From: Pyropia haitanensis
Lineage: Eukaryota > Rhodophyta > Bangiophyceae > Bangiales > Bangiaceae
Direction: 5' to 3'
Length of the DNA stretch: 64,000 nucleotides
NCBI GenBank assembly: GCA_008729055.1
Contig: SDUX01000001.1
Location: forward strand, 2,010,623-2,074,622
Numbering within the stretch: position 1 is the first letter of the stretch; each line of letters begins with the position of its first letter. The notes beneath the pieces are model-generated. The model had not been told where the DNA came from. It searched no databases and saw nothing but the letters and a program-made list of their open reading frames with translations. Of the stretch, positions 43,460 through 52,457 are shown in pieces. The translations under genes and the position numbers were made by a program.

Positions 43460-45047
43460 ATGTGGCGCGGCAATGGCGATGGCGGCGGGTATGGTGGCTT
43501 TGGCGGCGGCGGTTTTGGCGGCGGCTTTGGCGGCGGCTTCGGTGGCGGCGGCGGCGGTGGCGGCGGCTTTGACCTCCCCGACGGCGCCATGCCGGCGGCT
43601 CCAATGGGCGCGTTTACGCGCCAGTTCCGCGCCTTTCCAGTTTCTTTTATCGACAGGGTACGGCCGTGGTGGCGGCGGCGGTGCTTTGGTGGCAGGCGGT
43701 GGGGGGGGGGGAGGTGGCGGCGTTGTCAGTCGATTGTTCATGACGGGTCGACCTGTGTGCGGATGGAGCGGGTCGACGGACGCGTGGGGTGGGCAACTGA
43801 CCGGTCCGCGCGGGAGGGCTGGTCGACGCTCGAGTTGGGCGGGTCAACGACCGCACATGCTTGGCCGTTTCTTTTTTTTTTTTGTTGCTTGTGCATGCAT
43901 GCTGACGACCACTGTTTCATCTACTGTGTCACTCCCTTCCGATTGTGTCGTTCTGCACCATTATTGTTGCTTTTTTTCTGACCTGCGCACCGTATCGTTG
44001 GTTTCTTCTCGTACGTGCGATGTACACCTGCAGGCCGACCTGGACAAGGGCGACAAAATCATTCTGCCGCCCTCGGCCCTGGACACACTCGCTCGGCTGG
44101 CGGTGTCGTACCCTATGCAGTTCCAAGTCACCTCTGCAGCGGGAATGACTACCCACGTAGGCGTCCTCGAGTTTGTTGCCGAGGAAGGGCGCGCGTACTT
44201 CCCCTACTGGCTTCTCACGTCCCTTGCTGTGACAGAGGGGGATATGGTCACCCTCCGCAATGCAGTCTTGCCGCGGGGCACGTACGTCAAGTTCCGGCCT
44301 CTGTCCTCGGACTTTCTTGCCATCAGCAACCCCAAGGCTGTGCTGGAGGCGTCGCTCCGCGCCTTCTCTTGTCTCAGCCGGGGAGATTCGGTGGCGATTG
44401 CATACAACAACAAGACCTACTGGATTGACGTGCTTGATGTGAAGCCGGGTGATGCCATCTCCATCGTTGAGGCGGACGTGAATGTGGACTTTGAGGCTCC
44501 GCTCGACTATGTCGAGCCCGCCCCAGTGTACCGCAATACCCCTGCAGCCGGTGCGGGCTCGGCGCCTGGCGCCAGTGGTGCTGGTGCATCGACTGGCGCC
44601 GGGGGTTCGTCGGGGGGCGTCGCGCTCGGTGGTGCCAGCGGCAGCGGCGCGTCGCGGCTGGCCAGCCGGTTGGAGCGGCTAAAGAAGCGACCGCCGGGCG
44701 GCGGCGACGACAGCAGCGATAGCAGCGATGATGATGGGGCGGCGACTGCGAAGAAGGCCGAGGCGGCCAAGCCCCGCTTCCCGGGGTCAGGGCAGGCGCT
44801 CAAGCCGCGGGCGGGGGGGGCGTCAGCCAGCCGGCTGTTGTTTGGGAGTGGGGCGGCGGCGGCAGCGGCGACGGCGCCCGCTCTAGGCACCGCCACAGCG
44901 GGGGGCGCAGCGTCTACCAATGGGGGGGCGGCCGCGGCGGCCGCCAATGGCAGTGGGGCGGGCGCTGCAGCGGAAGACAAGGGTGAAGAGAAGGAGGCCA
45001 AGCCATTTGTGGCGTTTGGCGGGACGGGCCGGTCGCTGCGGGATTAA
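43460..45047 (+). CDS. UFD1: UFD1, substrate-recruiting cofactor of p97/Cdc48
   Basis: Two exons: 43460-43657 and 44034-45047, phase-0 intron; 403 residues. Exon 1 encodes a Gly/Phe-rich leader and the conserved FTRQFRAFPVSFIDR. Exon 2 continues ADLDKGDKIILPPSALDTL, then THVGVLEFVAEEGRAYFPYW, the double-psi barrel of UFD1, with PKAVLEASLRAFSCLSRGD and VNVDFEAPLDYVEP. The C-terminal half is Ala/Gly-rich low complexity with an acidic Ser/Asp patch (GDDSSDSSDDDG). It ends in KPFVAFGGTGRSLRD, the same FxGxGxSLR motif that closes animal UFD1. With Npl4 (not in this window) it delivers ubiquitinated clients to the Cdc48 ATPase in ER-associated and nuclear degradation. The start at 43460 is the first Met in the frame leading into the domain. 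Confidence 0.95.
43658..44033 (+). other. UFD1 intron
   Basis: 376 nt, donor gtacgg, acceptor ctgcag. Contains a T run and C/T-rich 3' part. Splicing joins FIDR to ADLDKG as in other UFD1 proteins. Confidence 0.9.
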
Positions 45048-45698
45048 GGGCGGCGAGGCTGAGGGCTGATGAGGGGGTAGGGAGTGGGGGTCATACCCGC
45101 AGGGTGCGTTGTATATAAATCCCCTGCGGGTGGTGGAAGGAGTCTTTTATTTTTGGTCCTCAACGGAGGATGAGGCCTGCGGTCGACTGGAAGGCCTGGG
45201 CACCGTGTACGAGAGCTGGGCAGCGTGCCGCTGGCACTGTTTCTGAGGTGCTCAGGCAGTAACAGCAGGGAGACGGCTGAGGTGGTGGCAGGCGGGTCAT
45301 GTGAAGGCAGCCTCAACGACTGGGCGATCGCGAATGGGGAGGACGACGTTGCAGCGTGAGCGCGTTGCAAACCAGCACGCAGGGTCACAAGCGAATCCAG
45401 GATAAGGATCAATCGGGGAATCAACTACTTCGTAAATGCATGAGTATAAAGCTAGGCCTCAGACGATGACGGGTGGTGTCTTGCTGGTGGCGACACACGT
45501 GCCCCGACCGAAACTGCGCCCGCCCGCGGAGGCGCGTGACCAAGGCTCGGGCCCGGTGCCTCGGCCGGGAGCAGCGTTGACGGCAGGCCTGCGTATCGCA
45601 GAGCGGGTGGCCGACGCACCGGTGGCTGGCCTGCGAACCAGTGTCTGATACCGGTGGCTGGCCTGGGCATCGGCGCTGGCCTCGTTGACGGCGTTGAT
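45048..45698. other. Spacer between UFD1 and Dr1
   Basis: Contains a hairpin-flanked TATA-like sequence at 45095-45131 just after UFD1. Otherwise nothing is recognised. Both flanking genes are on the plus strand. Confidence 0.55.
45095..45131. promoter_or_regulatory. 10-bp inverted repeat flanking a TATATAAAT loop
   Basis: ACCCGCAGGG (45095-45104) and CCCTGCGGGT (45122-45131) are a perfect inverted repeat around TGCGTTGTATATAAATC. It lies 48 bp after the UFD1 stop and about 570 bp before Dr1. It could be a 3'-end hairpin or a core promoter element. Confidence 0.45.
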
Positions 45699-47441
45699 AT
45701 GGACGAGGGCAGTGCCAGCGGCGGAGGCTGTGGTACGCATTCGCTGTAGGCGCCTGCTAGGCGGGCCAAGAGGTCCAACTCGTGTGGCCGTTGCTTCCTT
45801 TTTTATAGCACGTCTGCCTCTGCCCGTACATGTGGCTGCTGTGTTCTCACTGTTTCGTTGCCAGCGCTCTGACGGTTGTCGTTCCCACCGTGGTTTGCCT
45901 GGCTTTGTGTCGTCGTCCTGGACGTGGGCTGCACAGCCGATGAAGTCGCGCTACCAAAAGCCACGGTGAACAAGTTTGTCAACGAGATTGCGGGCGGTCT
46001 TGGTACGTGCAGCCCTGTGCGCCTTCCACTAGCTGCCTCGTGCGTCTGGGCTAGCGTGCATTGCCTTGTTCCTGCTGCCACCGTTTTGTTTTTGTTTTCT
46101 TCCTTCCCCATGGGCGCCGTATGTGGGGTCCTTGGCCCGGGCCGGTGCTGACTGGCCATGGAGCGGCTTACGCGCGGTTGTTTGGATGGTTTGGAGCCTC
46201 AGATATGCGGTTGACGTCCGAGACAAGGGAGCTGCTTGCCGAGGTGTGCACCGGTACGTCGCCGGAACCGGCTGCTGATGCTGCTGCTGCTACTCATTGA
46301 GGTGTTCTTTGCCTGATCTTCCTGTCTCAGCGCTGCCTGGCGGTTCTGCTGTATGACCGCCCTCTGTTGTGTTGCTGCTAACGCCGCGCGCTTGTCATGC
46401 TGCTGGGCGTTTTTGTTGGGCGCTGTCCATGACAATGGTTGCACCGTCTGCGTTTTCGCGCGGCCCTGTCTCTCTGGTGCTGCTGCTGGTGGGGGTGCAG
46501 AGTTTGTACAGATGCTGAGCGCTGAAGCCAATGACTTGTGCGAGGCGGACAAGAAGAAGACTATTACTCCGGGACACATCTTGCGGGCGATGGAGAAACT
46601 GGGACTCGAACGTACGTTACACCGCTTGGCCACGGGGGGGGCGCCTGTCTATTCCGGTGCTCCTAGTCCCCTGGTCAGTGCTGGCTCCCGTGTTCGGGGG
46701 TTCTGGGACCCTTGCTGACAGTTTTTTCCCTTTCGTTCACGGAATAGTACCACGTTTGGTACCTGTCACCTGGCTTCGTACGCTTGTCTGGCTCCTCAGG
46801 GTACCAGAAAGAGGTGCAAGAGGACTTTGCAAAGCACAAGGAGGATGAAAAGGTTCGCTGGCACTCTCTGTGTGCAACTCGGTCGACTGTACACTGCCTG
46901 TTTTTTTTTTACTTGCTATCATTGCAGTTGTATCCGTTCGAGGTTTTGCCAGTCAACTCACGCTGATAGTCGCCTTTTGCTTCTTGGTGCTCCGTCGTTG
47001 TCCCTTGCTCATGTGTGTGTTTGCTGCCTTTTGATGGTGACCCACAGTTGCACACTAAGGGCAAACACGGTGGCTGGTCCAGTATGAAGGCGTCTGGCGT
47101 CACGGCTGAGGAGCTCCTTCGGCAGTGCGTTGGACTCGTTCTGTCCTCTCAGTATTGCTGTGTGCTCGCTTTGGTGCGTCGTTTGTTTGTGGAAACTGCC
47201 AGACCGCGCCACTGACTGGCGTCTGTGCTGTGCTCACGGGGTATGTTGACCGCTCTCCTGGCCCGTCCCTGCGCTTGTCGGGCGTGCTGCTCTGTCTTGA
47301 CTGGCCTGCTTCCCTCGCTGCGTCTTCCCTACGTTTCCCTGCATCCACAGACAACAGCAGCTGTTTGAAATGGCGCGGAGTGGGCCCGCTGCTGCCCCTC
47401 CATCGCCGCCGTCATCTCCGCCAGCGCCGCCTCCATCGTAG
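45699..47441 (+). CDS. DR1: NC2-beta / Dr1, histone-fold repressor of TBP
   Basis: Seven exons: 45699-45732, 45937-46002, 46203-46253, 46501-46611, 46800-46852, 47048-47124 and 47351-47441. They sum to 483 nt, an exact 160-residue protein plus stop, with GT-AG at every junction. Order: ALPKATVNKFVNEIAGGL (histone-fold helix 1), MRLTSETRELLAEVC, EFVQMLSAEANDLCEADKK, KTITPGHILRAMEKLGLE (helices 2-3), RYQKEVQEDFAKHKEDEK, then ASGVTAEELLRQQQQLFEMA, the Dr1 C-terminal EELLRQQ-LF signature. A Pro/Ser tail closes it. Human Dr1 is 176 residues. It pairs with NC2-alpha (not seen here) and blocks TFIIA/TFIIB on TBP. A second strong acceptor at 46927 could add a tiny exon or truncate the protein. Its intron density is far above its neighbours. 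Confidence 0.95.
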
Positions 47442-47610
47442 GAGCCCCAAGCCTGTCTCAGGCCGTCGATACTCCTTTTCGGTGGGCTGGTGCTTTTTTT
47501 TTTTCTTCGGTCGCGCTGCTCGGCGGCCTCGCCGCGTTTTTCTCCCCTCTGTTTTTCACCTCCCCCCCAAGCCTCGGCACCGCGCACCCCAACCTCGCGC
47601 CTCCGCCCGC

Positions 47611-48954
47611 TCACACCCACGGGATACGCGGCACGTCGGGCCCGAGCGCGTCGCGCAAAATGCCCGCCCGGTGTGCGAGCACCACCCCCGCGGCCTCGGC
47701 ATAGGTGGCGACGTGGACGACCCCCCCAATGCCCACCGCCTCGGGCGGCACGTCCAGGACGGTGGTGTTGGCGGCGACGACCACGATCAGCGGCGGGTCA
47801 GGGCGGCCCGCCAGCGCGAGGAGCCCCGCGCCGCCACACGCGTCGGCGGGCACGACGACCGCGTCCACGTCGGCGGCCCAGACGTCGCCCGCGGCGGGCG
47901 GCGGCACGGCGGGGGGCACCAGCAGTGACGGCGCGCCGGCGAGGCCGACGAGCACGCACGGGAGGAAGGTGTAGCCGAGCTCCTCGGCCGCCGCTTTGGG
48001 CGACACCCCAGCGTCGGCGGGGAGCGGTGACAGCGCCGGCGCGTGCGCGCAGGGAAGGCGTGTGTGGCGGGTGAGCAGGTGTGAGATGACCGCCTCGGCG
48101 CCGGCCAGCGCGTCCACCCCCGCGCCGGACCGGTACTCGGCCAAGGCAGCGGCGGCGGCCGCCGCGGCCGCAGCGGCGGCGGCAGCGCCGCCTTCCCCCC
48201 CCTTCGCCCCGTCGTCGCCGCCGGGGTCTTGGCCTTCGTCTGGGAAGCGGGCGACGACGGCCAGGGCGGTGGCCCCCGCCGCAACCAGCCGGTCCGCGGC
48301 GGCCAGCAGCGCGCCGGGCGACGCGACCCGCCCCGACGACGCGGCGCTATCCCCCGCGACGCGAGTCAGGCTCACGCCCAGTGGCTCGGCCGTGGACGCG
48401 ACGCCCACTACCCGCAGGCCGAGCGTCGCGCGCGCCGCGTCCGCCACCTGCACGTGCCGCGTGACCGCGTCCGCGTCCATGCCCGCGTCGAGGAGCAGCC
48501 CGACGGCCTGGCCGCCGACGCCGACCGGGCGGAGGCCCCAGGCGCCCGCGCAAAACGCGTCGAGGGCGTAGCCCTCGACGTAGAGCGCGTTGCGGGGGGG
48601 GCCGTACAGGGCGCCCCCGTTGAGCACGTTGGGGTGCGTCACGAGCGTGTCGGTGGCGGCGGCGAGGAGGCGCGCGGCGGGGAGGCCGTCGCCGGCGTAG
48701 CCGCCGACGGCCGCGCCCACGCCCGTGGGGATGAGCAGCACCGTCGTGTGGCCGGGGGAGGAGGGCGCCGACGCCATTGGCGCCATGCGCTTGCCGACGA
48801 CGCTAAGCCGGCGCGGGGGGGGGCGTCCGCGGCGGGCAGCAGCGCCCGGCGGCGGGGGCGTGCCGCCGCTGCCGCCGCCGCGGCTGCGGCCGCCGCCGAC
48901 GCGGCAACGGCGGGCCGCCGGCAAGGCCGCCCCGCCGGCCACTACAAACGCCAT
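47611..48954 (-). CDS. DUF3326 protein, probably plastid-targeted
   Basis: 447 residues from ATG 48954. The first 65 or so residues (MAFVVAGGAALPAARRCRVG, then Gly/Arg-rich) look like a transit peptide. From about residue 70 the chain follows the DUF3326 family of cyanobacteria and plastid-bearing eukaryotes: TTVLLIPTGVGAAVGGYAGD, VTHPNVLNGGALYGPPRNAL, YVEGYALDAFCAGAWGLRPV, VGLLLDAGMD and VADAARATLGLRVVGVAST. The end is GGVVHVATYAEAAGVV and LGPDVPRIPWV. Its molecular role is unknown. The family is usually single-copy and conserved in phototrophs, which is why I read this organism as photosynthetic. There is no intron. A 9-G run near its start (48815-48823) does not disturb the frame. Its 3' end is 170 bp from the convergent Dr1 end. 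Confidence 0.9.
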   Translation of the reverse strand: MAFVVAGGAALPAARRCRVGGGRSRGGGSGGTPPPPGAAARRGRPPPRRLSVVGKRMAPMASAPSSPGHTTVLLIPTGVGAAVGGYAGDGLPAARLLAAATDTLVTHPNVLNGGALYGPPRNALYVEGYALDAFCAGAWGLRPVGVGGQAVGLLLDAGMDADAVTRHVQVADAARATLGLRVVGVASTAEPLGVSLTRVAGDSAASSGRVASPGALLAAADRLVAAGATALAVVARFPDEGQDPGGDDGAKGGEGGAAAAAAAAAAAAAALAEYRSGAGVDALAGAEAVISHLLTRHTRLPCAHAPALSPLPADAGVSPKAAAEELGYTFLPCVLVGLAGAPSLLVPPAVPPPAAGDVWAADVDAVVVPADACGGAGLLALAGRPDPPLIVVVAANTTVLDVPPEAVGIGGVVHVATYAEAAGVVLAHRAGILRDALGPDVPRIPWV

Positions 48955-49384
48955 GCCCGCCGCCGCCGGGGGCCGCCGCGGCCGCTGCCTCTGGCTGCTG
49001 GCGGTCACGCCGTGGCGGGGCGGCTACCCGCAGCGGGGTGGCCACCGCAGGGGGGTCGGCCGGGACAGGCGGGCCGGGCACCAGGGGCGGGTCGGTCTCC
49101 AGGGGCGGGGTGGCCACCAACCCGCAGTGGCGGCCGACGGGGGCGGCCGGCCGGCCGCTGCGGCCGCGGGCTGGCGCGGCCGCTGCCAGTCGGGCGCGGC
49201 GGCAGCGGGCGGCGCGGTGACCTCGGCGGGTCGGGTTCGCGCGAGCGTCACGCCCGCCCCGACAACGACAACGACGACGACGACGCCGACGGCGGCGCGG
49301 GATCCCGTTGTGCCACCCAATTCCGCAGGGGCTCGTCAATTCCGCCGACCGCCGCGGTCGCGGCCGTCCCCGTCCCCGCACCCG
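48955..49384. other. Divergent promoter region, left part
   Basis: The spacer between the DUF3326 gene (-) and the USP39 gene (+), before the minisatellite. It is GC-rich with no recognised site. Minus-strand sequence stays open to a GTG at 49008, which I do not use. Confidence 0.5.
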
Positions 49385-49796
49385 CCCCACGGCCATCGTC
49401 CCGGCACCCGCCCCACGGCCATCGTCCCCGCACCCGCCCCACGGCCATCGTCCCCGCACCCGCCCCACGGCCATCGTCCCCGCACCCGCCCCACGGCCAT
49501 CGTCCCCGCACCCGCCCCACGGCCATCGTCCCCGCACCCGCCCCACGGCCATCGTCCCCGCACCCGCCCCACGGCCATCGTCCCCGCACCCGCCCCACGG
49601 CCATCGTCCCCGCACCCGCCCCACGGCCATCGTCCCCGCACCCGCCCCACGGCCATCGTCCCCGCACCCGCCCCACGGCCATCGTCCCCGCACCCGCCCC
49701 ACGGCCATCGTCCCCGCACCCGCCCCACGGCCATCGTCCCCGCACCCGCCCCACGGCCATCGTCCCCGCGCCCGCCCCACGGCCATCGTCCCCGCC
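49385..49796. repeat. 26-bp minisatellite, about 16 copies
   Basis: The unit is ccccacggccatcgtccccg plus cacccg. Sixteen copies start every 26 bases from 49385 to 49775, nearly identical; one early copy has ccggc for ccccg and one late copy has gcgcc for gcacc. Because 26 is not a multiple of three and no frame has a stop, all six frames are open through it, which creates long false ORFs with repeated GRWPWGGCGDD or HPPHGHRPRTRPTAIVPAPA peptides. It fills most of the divergent promoter between DUF3326 and USP39. Confidence 0.95.
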
Positions 49797-49917
49797 CGTC
49801 TCGGCCGCGCGGTGCGGCGAGTGGCGGCTCCCCGTGGCGGCGCCTGCCTTCTCCCCCTCCCCCCCCCCCCCCCCATCCCCCCTCCGCTGCGCCCCCACCG
49901 CCGCTTCCGTCCGTCCC

Positions 49918-51643
49918 ATGGACGACGGCGCCGCCGCCACCGTGGCGTCGGACCCCGCGGTCGCCGCGGTGCGCCTCGGCGCGCTCGACTTTGACTTCCC
50001 GCCGGTCTGCGCGGTCACGCTCGGCACCCGCAACGTCTATGCGTGCCTGGTATGCGGCGTCTTTCTGGCGGGGCGGTATGGTTTGTCGCTCTTTTTCTTT
50101 CTTTTTTTTTTGGTGTTGTTTGGTGCCGCGACACGATGGACGAGCCCGTGGTGGCGGGCGGGCTGTGGTGGGTGCAAGGGGGGGGGGGGGGTGCGGGGGA
50201 GGCGGTGCGACCGTGCCCAGTGGGGGTGGCGCCGTCGACGGGCGGCGGTGGGGGCGCGGCCGGGCGGTTGAGGGGGCGCCCGGGCGGCACTCGCTGCTGG
50301 TGGCGGCAACGGGAGGCGTCCTGGCTGGCACGGCTCCCTGACCCTGCCCGCTGCGTTCTCTTTTGTTGCCGGCCACCTTGGTGGTGGGCCACCCCTTGGA
50401 CCCTGTGGACGTGTCCCCGGATGGCGTGCGGTGGTCCACCTCCCCCAACCTCCCCTTTGGACCAATGTCTTTGCAGGTCCCCCACCTCCCCCGCGTATGA
50501 GCACGCCCTGACCGCCTCCCACCACCCGTTTGTGCACCTGTCGGCGCTCACCTACCACGCGCTGCCCGACAACACGCCCCTCCCTGCGGGCCACCCCGTC
50601 CTCGCCCGCATCACCGCCAACATCCGCCCCACCTACACGCCCGCCACCCTGCCTGCCGCCGGCCGCACCGTCCGCCCCGTCGACGGCTCACCGCCGCACC
50701 CTGTGGGGATGGTCGGCCTCCACCCGCTGCGCGCGTCGCCGGCCTCGCCCGCCACGTCCACCACCGCCTACATGGGCGTCGCGGTGCACCTGCTGCTCGC
50801 GGTCACACCGGTGCGGGAGGCGCTGCTGCTGGGCGCCGCCGCCGCCGCCGCCGCCGCCGCTACCCCCACCTCCCCCACCACCCCCGCTGCCACCGTCGTT
50901 GCCGCCGCCCCCGACGCGGCTGGTGGTGGGGCAGACCCCGCCGCCGCGGTGGGCGAGGAACTCGCCCGCCTCGCCCGCAAGATGGCCTCCCCGGCGCTGC
51001 TGCGCGGCCGCCTGACGCCGGCCGCGCTGGCGGCGGCGGTCGCCACCGCCTCGCGCGGGGTGTACGGCTCGCCGACGCGGGACGCGTCGGGCGCGGGGGG
51101 GGGCGGGGCGCCGCCGCCGCCGCCGCCCACGCCCGCCGCGTTTCTCAGCTGGCTCCTCCACACGCTCGCGTCACGGCGGCACGCGCCGCCGGCGGTGGCC
51201 AAGGCGGTCAAGCGCGCGCTCCGCGGCACGGTGCTCGTCGCCGACGGGGCCGCCGCCGCCGCCGACGGCGCCGACGCCCGCTCCGCTCCCCCTCGGCCCC
51301 CTGCCGGCGGCGGCGCGGTGGCCGCCGCGGCCGCCTCCCCCCCACGGCCGCCGTCCCCGGCAGCAGCAGGGACGGCGGCGGCGGTGCCAGAGGCGGCGGC
51401 GGCGGCCGCGGCGGCGGCCAAGGAGTTTTGGCTGCTGTCGGCGGCGCTCCCACCCCGCCCGCTTTTCCCGTCCCCCTCGGACACGTCCATCCTCCCGCAG
51501 ACTCCCCTGGCCACCCTCCTCGCCCGCTACACCGCCCTCCCCGCCCCCCCGCCGTGGCTGCTCGTCGCCATCCGCCGCGGCGGCGGCGAGGGGCCCACCC
51601 GCAACCGGACGGTCGTCACGTTCCCCGTCGCGGGCCTGACCGT

Positions 51644-51711
<68 letters not shown>

Positions 51712-51795
51712 GCGGGCCGCCGTCGCCGCCGTACGACCTTGCCGCCGCGGTGGTATACGGGGAGGCCGGCGAGGGCCTCGCCGTCCACGTGCGTG

Positions 51796-51826
<31 letters not shown>

Positions 51827-52069
51827 GGACTGGTGGCGCCTCGGGGGGGACGGCGAGGTCGGCCGCTCCGAGGGGGGGGGGTCCTCGGCATCAGCGAGGC
51901 GCACCTGCTGCTGTACGAGCGGCGTGGGGGGGGGAGGGGGGGGGGGGGGCGCGGCCGCAAACGCCCGCGCCAGGCCAAGGGGGGGGGGGGGCGCGCCGCG
52001 CGCGGCCGCGGCCTGGGGAATGGGGGCGCCCCGCCGCCCGCCGACGTCGCGGCGGCGGGCGCGGGGTGA
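49918..52069 (+). CDS. USP39: USP39/Sad1-type ubiquitin-fold splicing factor (inactive USP)
   Basis: Two exons: 49918-50075 and 50477-52069, phase-2 intron. Exon 1 ends in RNVYACLVCGVFLAG and exon 2 continues RSPTSPAYEHALTASHHPFV, then YHALPDN. This is the UBP zinc finger of USP39/Sad1. The USP-like domain follows: GMVGLHPLRAS (Cys-box position), AAFLSWLLHTLAS, FWLLSAALPPRPLF, LPQTPLATLLARYTAL, TRNRTVVTFPVAGLTV, YDLAAAVVYGE and LGISEAHLLLYERR. No catalytic Cys is present in the Cys-box region, as in USP39, which acts as a non-catalytic U4/U6.U5 tri-snRNP factor. Gly/Ala runs are inserted between conserved blocks. The frame moves at the 10-G run 51872-51881. One extra base there gives 583 residues and places the conserved C-terminal strand in frame. 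Confidence 0.86.
50076..50476 (+). other. USP39 intron
   Basis: 401 nt, donor gtatgg, acceptor tttgcag ending at 50476. Splicing restores the zinc-finger sequence VCGVFLAGRSPTSPAYEHAL. Confidence 0.85.
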
Positions 52070-52457
52070 CCCGCCTTTGCCTGGCGCTGGCTGGCCCGCC
52101 CTCGCCCGGCGCGGCGCGGCGCGGACGGTTGCGGCATGATGCAAGGGACGCACGTTCCCGCCTAGCCACCCCGCGCGCCCCGCCGCTCCCGGGGCGTCGT
52201 GACGGGTGAGGGTGTTGTCGTCGGCGAATTCTCGGCGGCGGGTGCTGGCGGGTAGGGGCGGGGGGCGGCCCAGCTGCCAAGGCCGGCCGGTGCGCTAGCA
52301 AGCAGACACACCAACGAAAAAATGGAAGCCAGCTGGCCACTGTCGTGCTCGTGCGCGGCGCAAGAGAAAAAGACACACATCGAGATATGGATCATCCCCA
52401 ACTCCCCTTTCCTCGCCCATGCTCAAGCCCCCCCCCTCCCCCCGGCACGCCCGGCGC
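52070..52457. other. Convergent spacer
   Basis: 388 bp between the USP39 3' end (+) and the SNase-fold gene 3' end (-). No feature recognised. Confidence 0.6.

Noticed and set aside
49385..49796. Possible CRISPR array
   Set aside because: The 26-bp units are contiguous with no spacers, and the genome is eukaryotic. It is a minisatellite.
48229..50341. Long plus and minus ORFs with repeated HPPHGHRP or GRWPWGGC peptides
   Set aside because: They are translations of the 26-bp minisatellite, which is open in all six frames, and they overlap the DUF3326 gene antisense.
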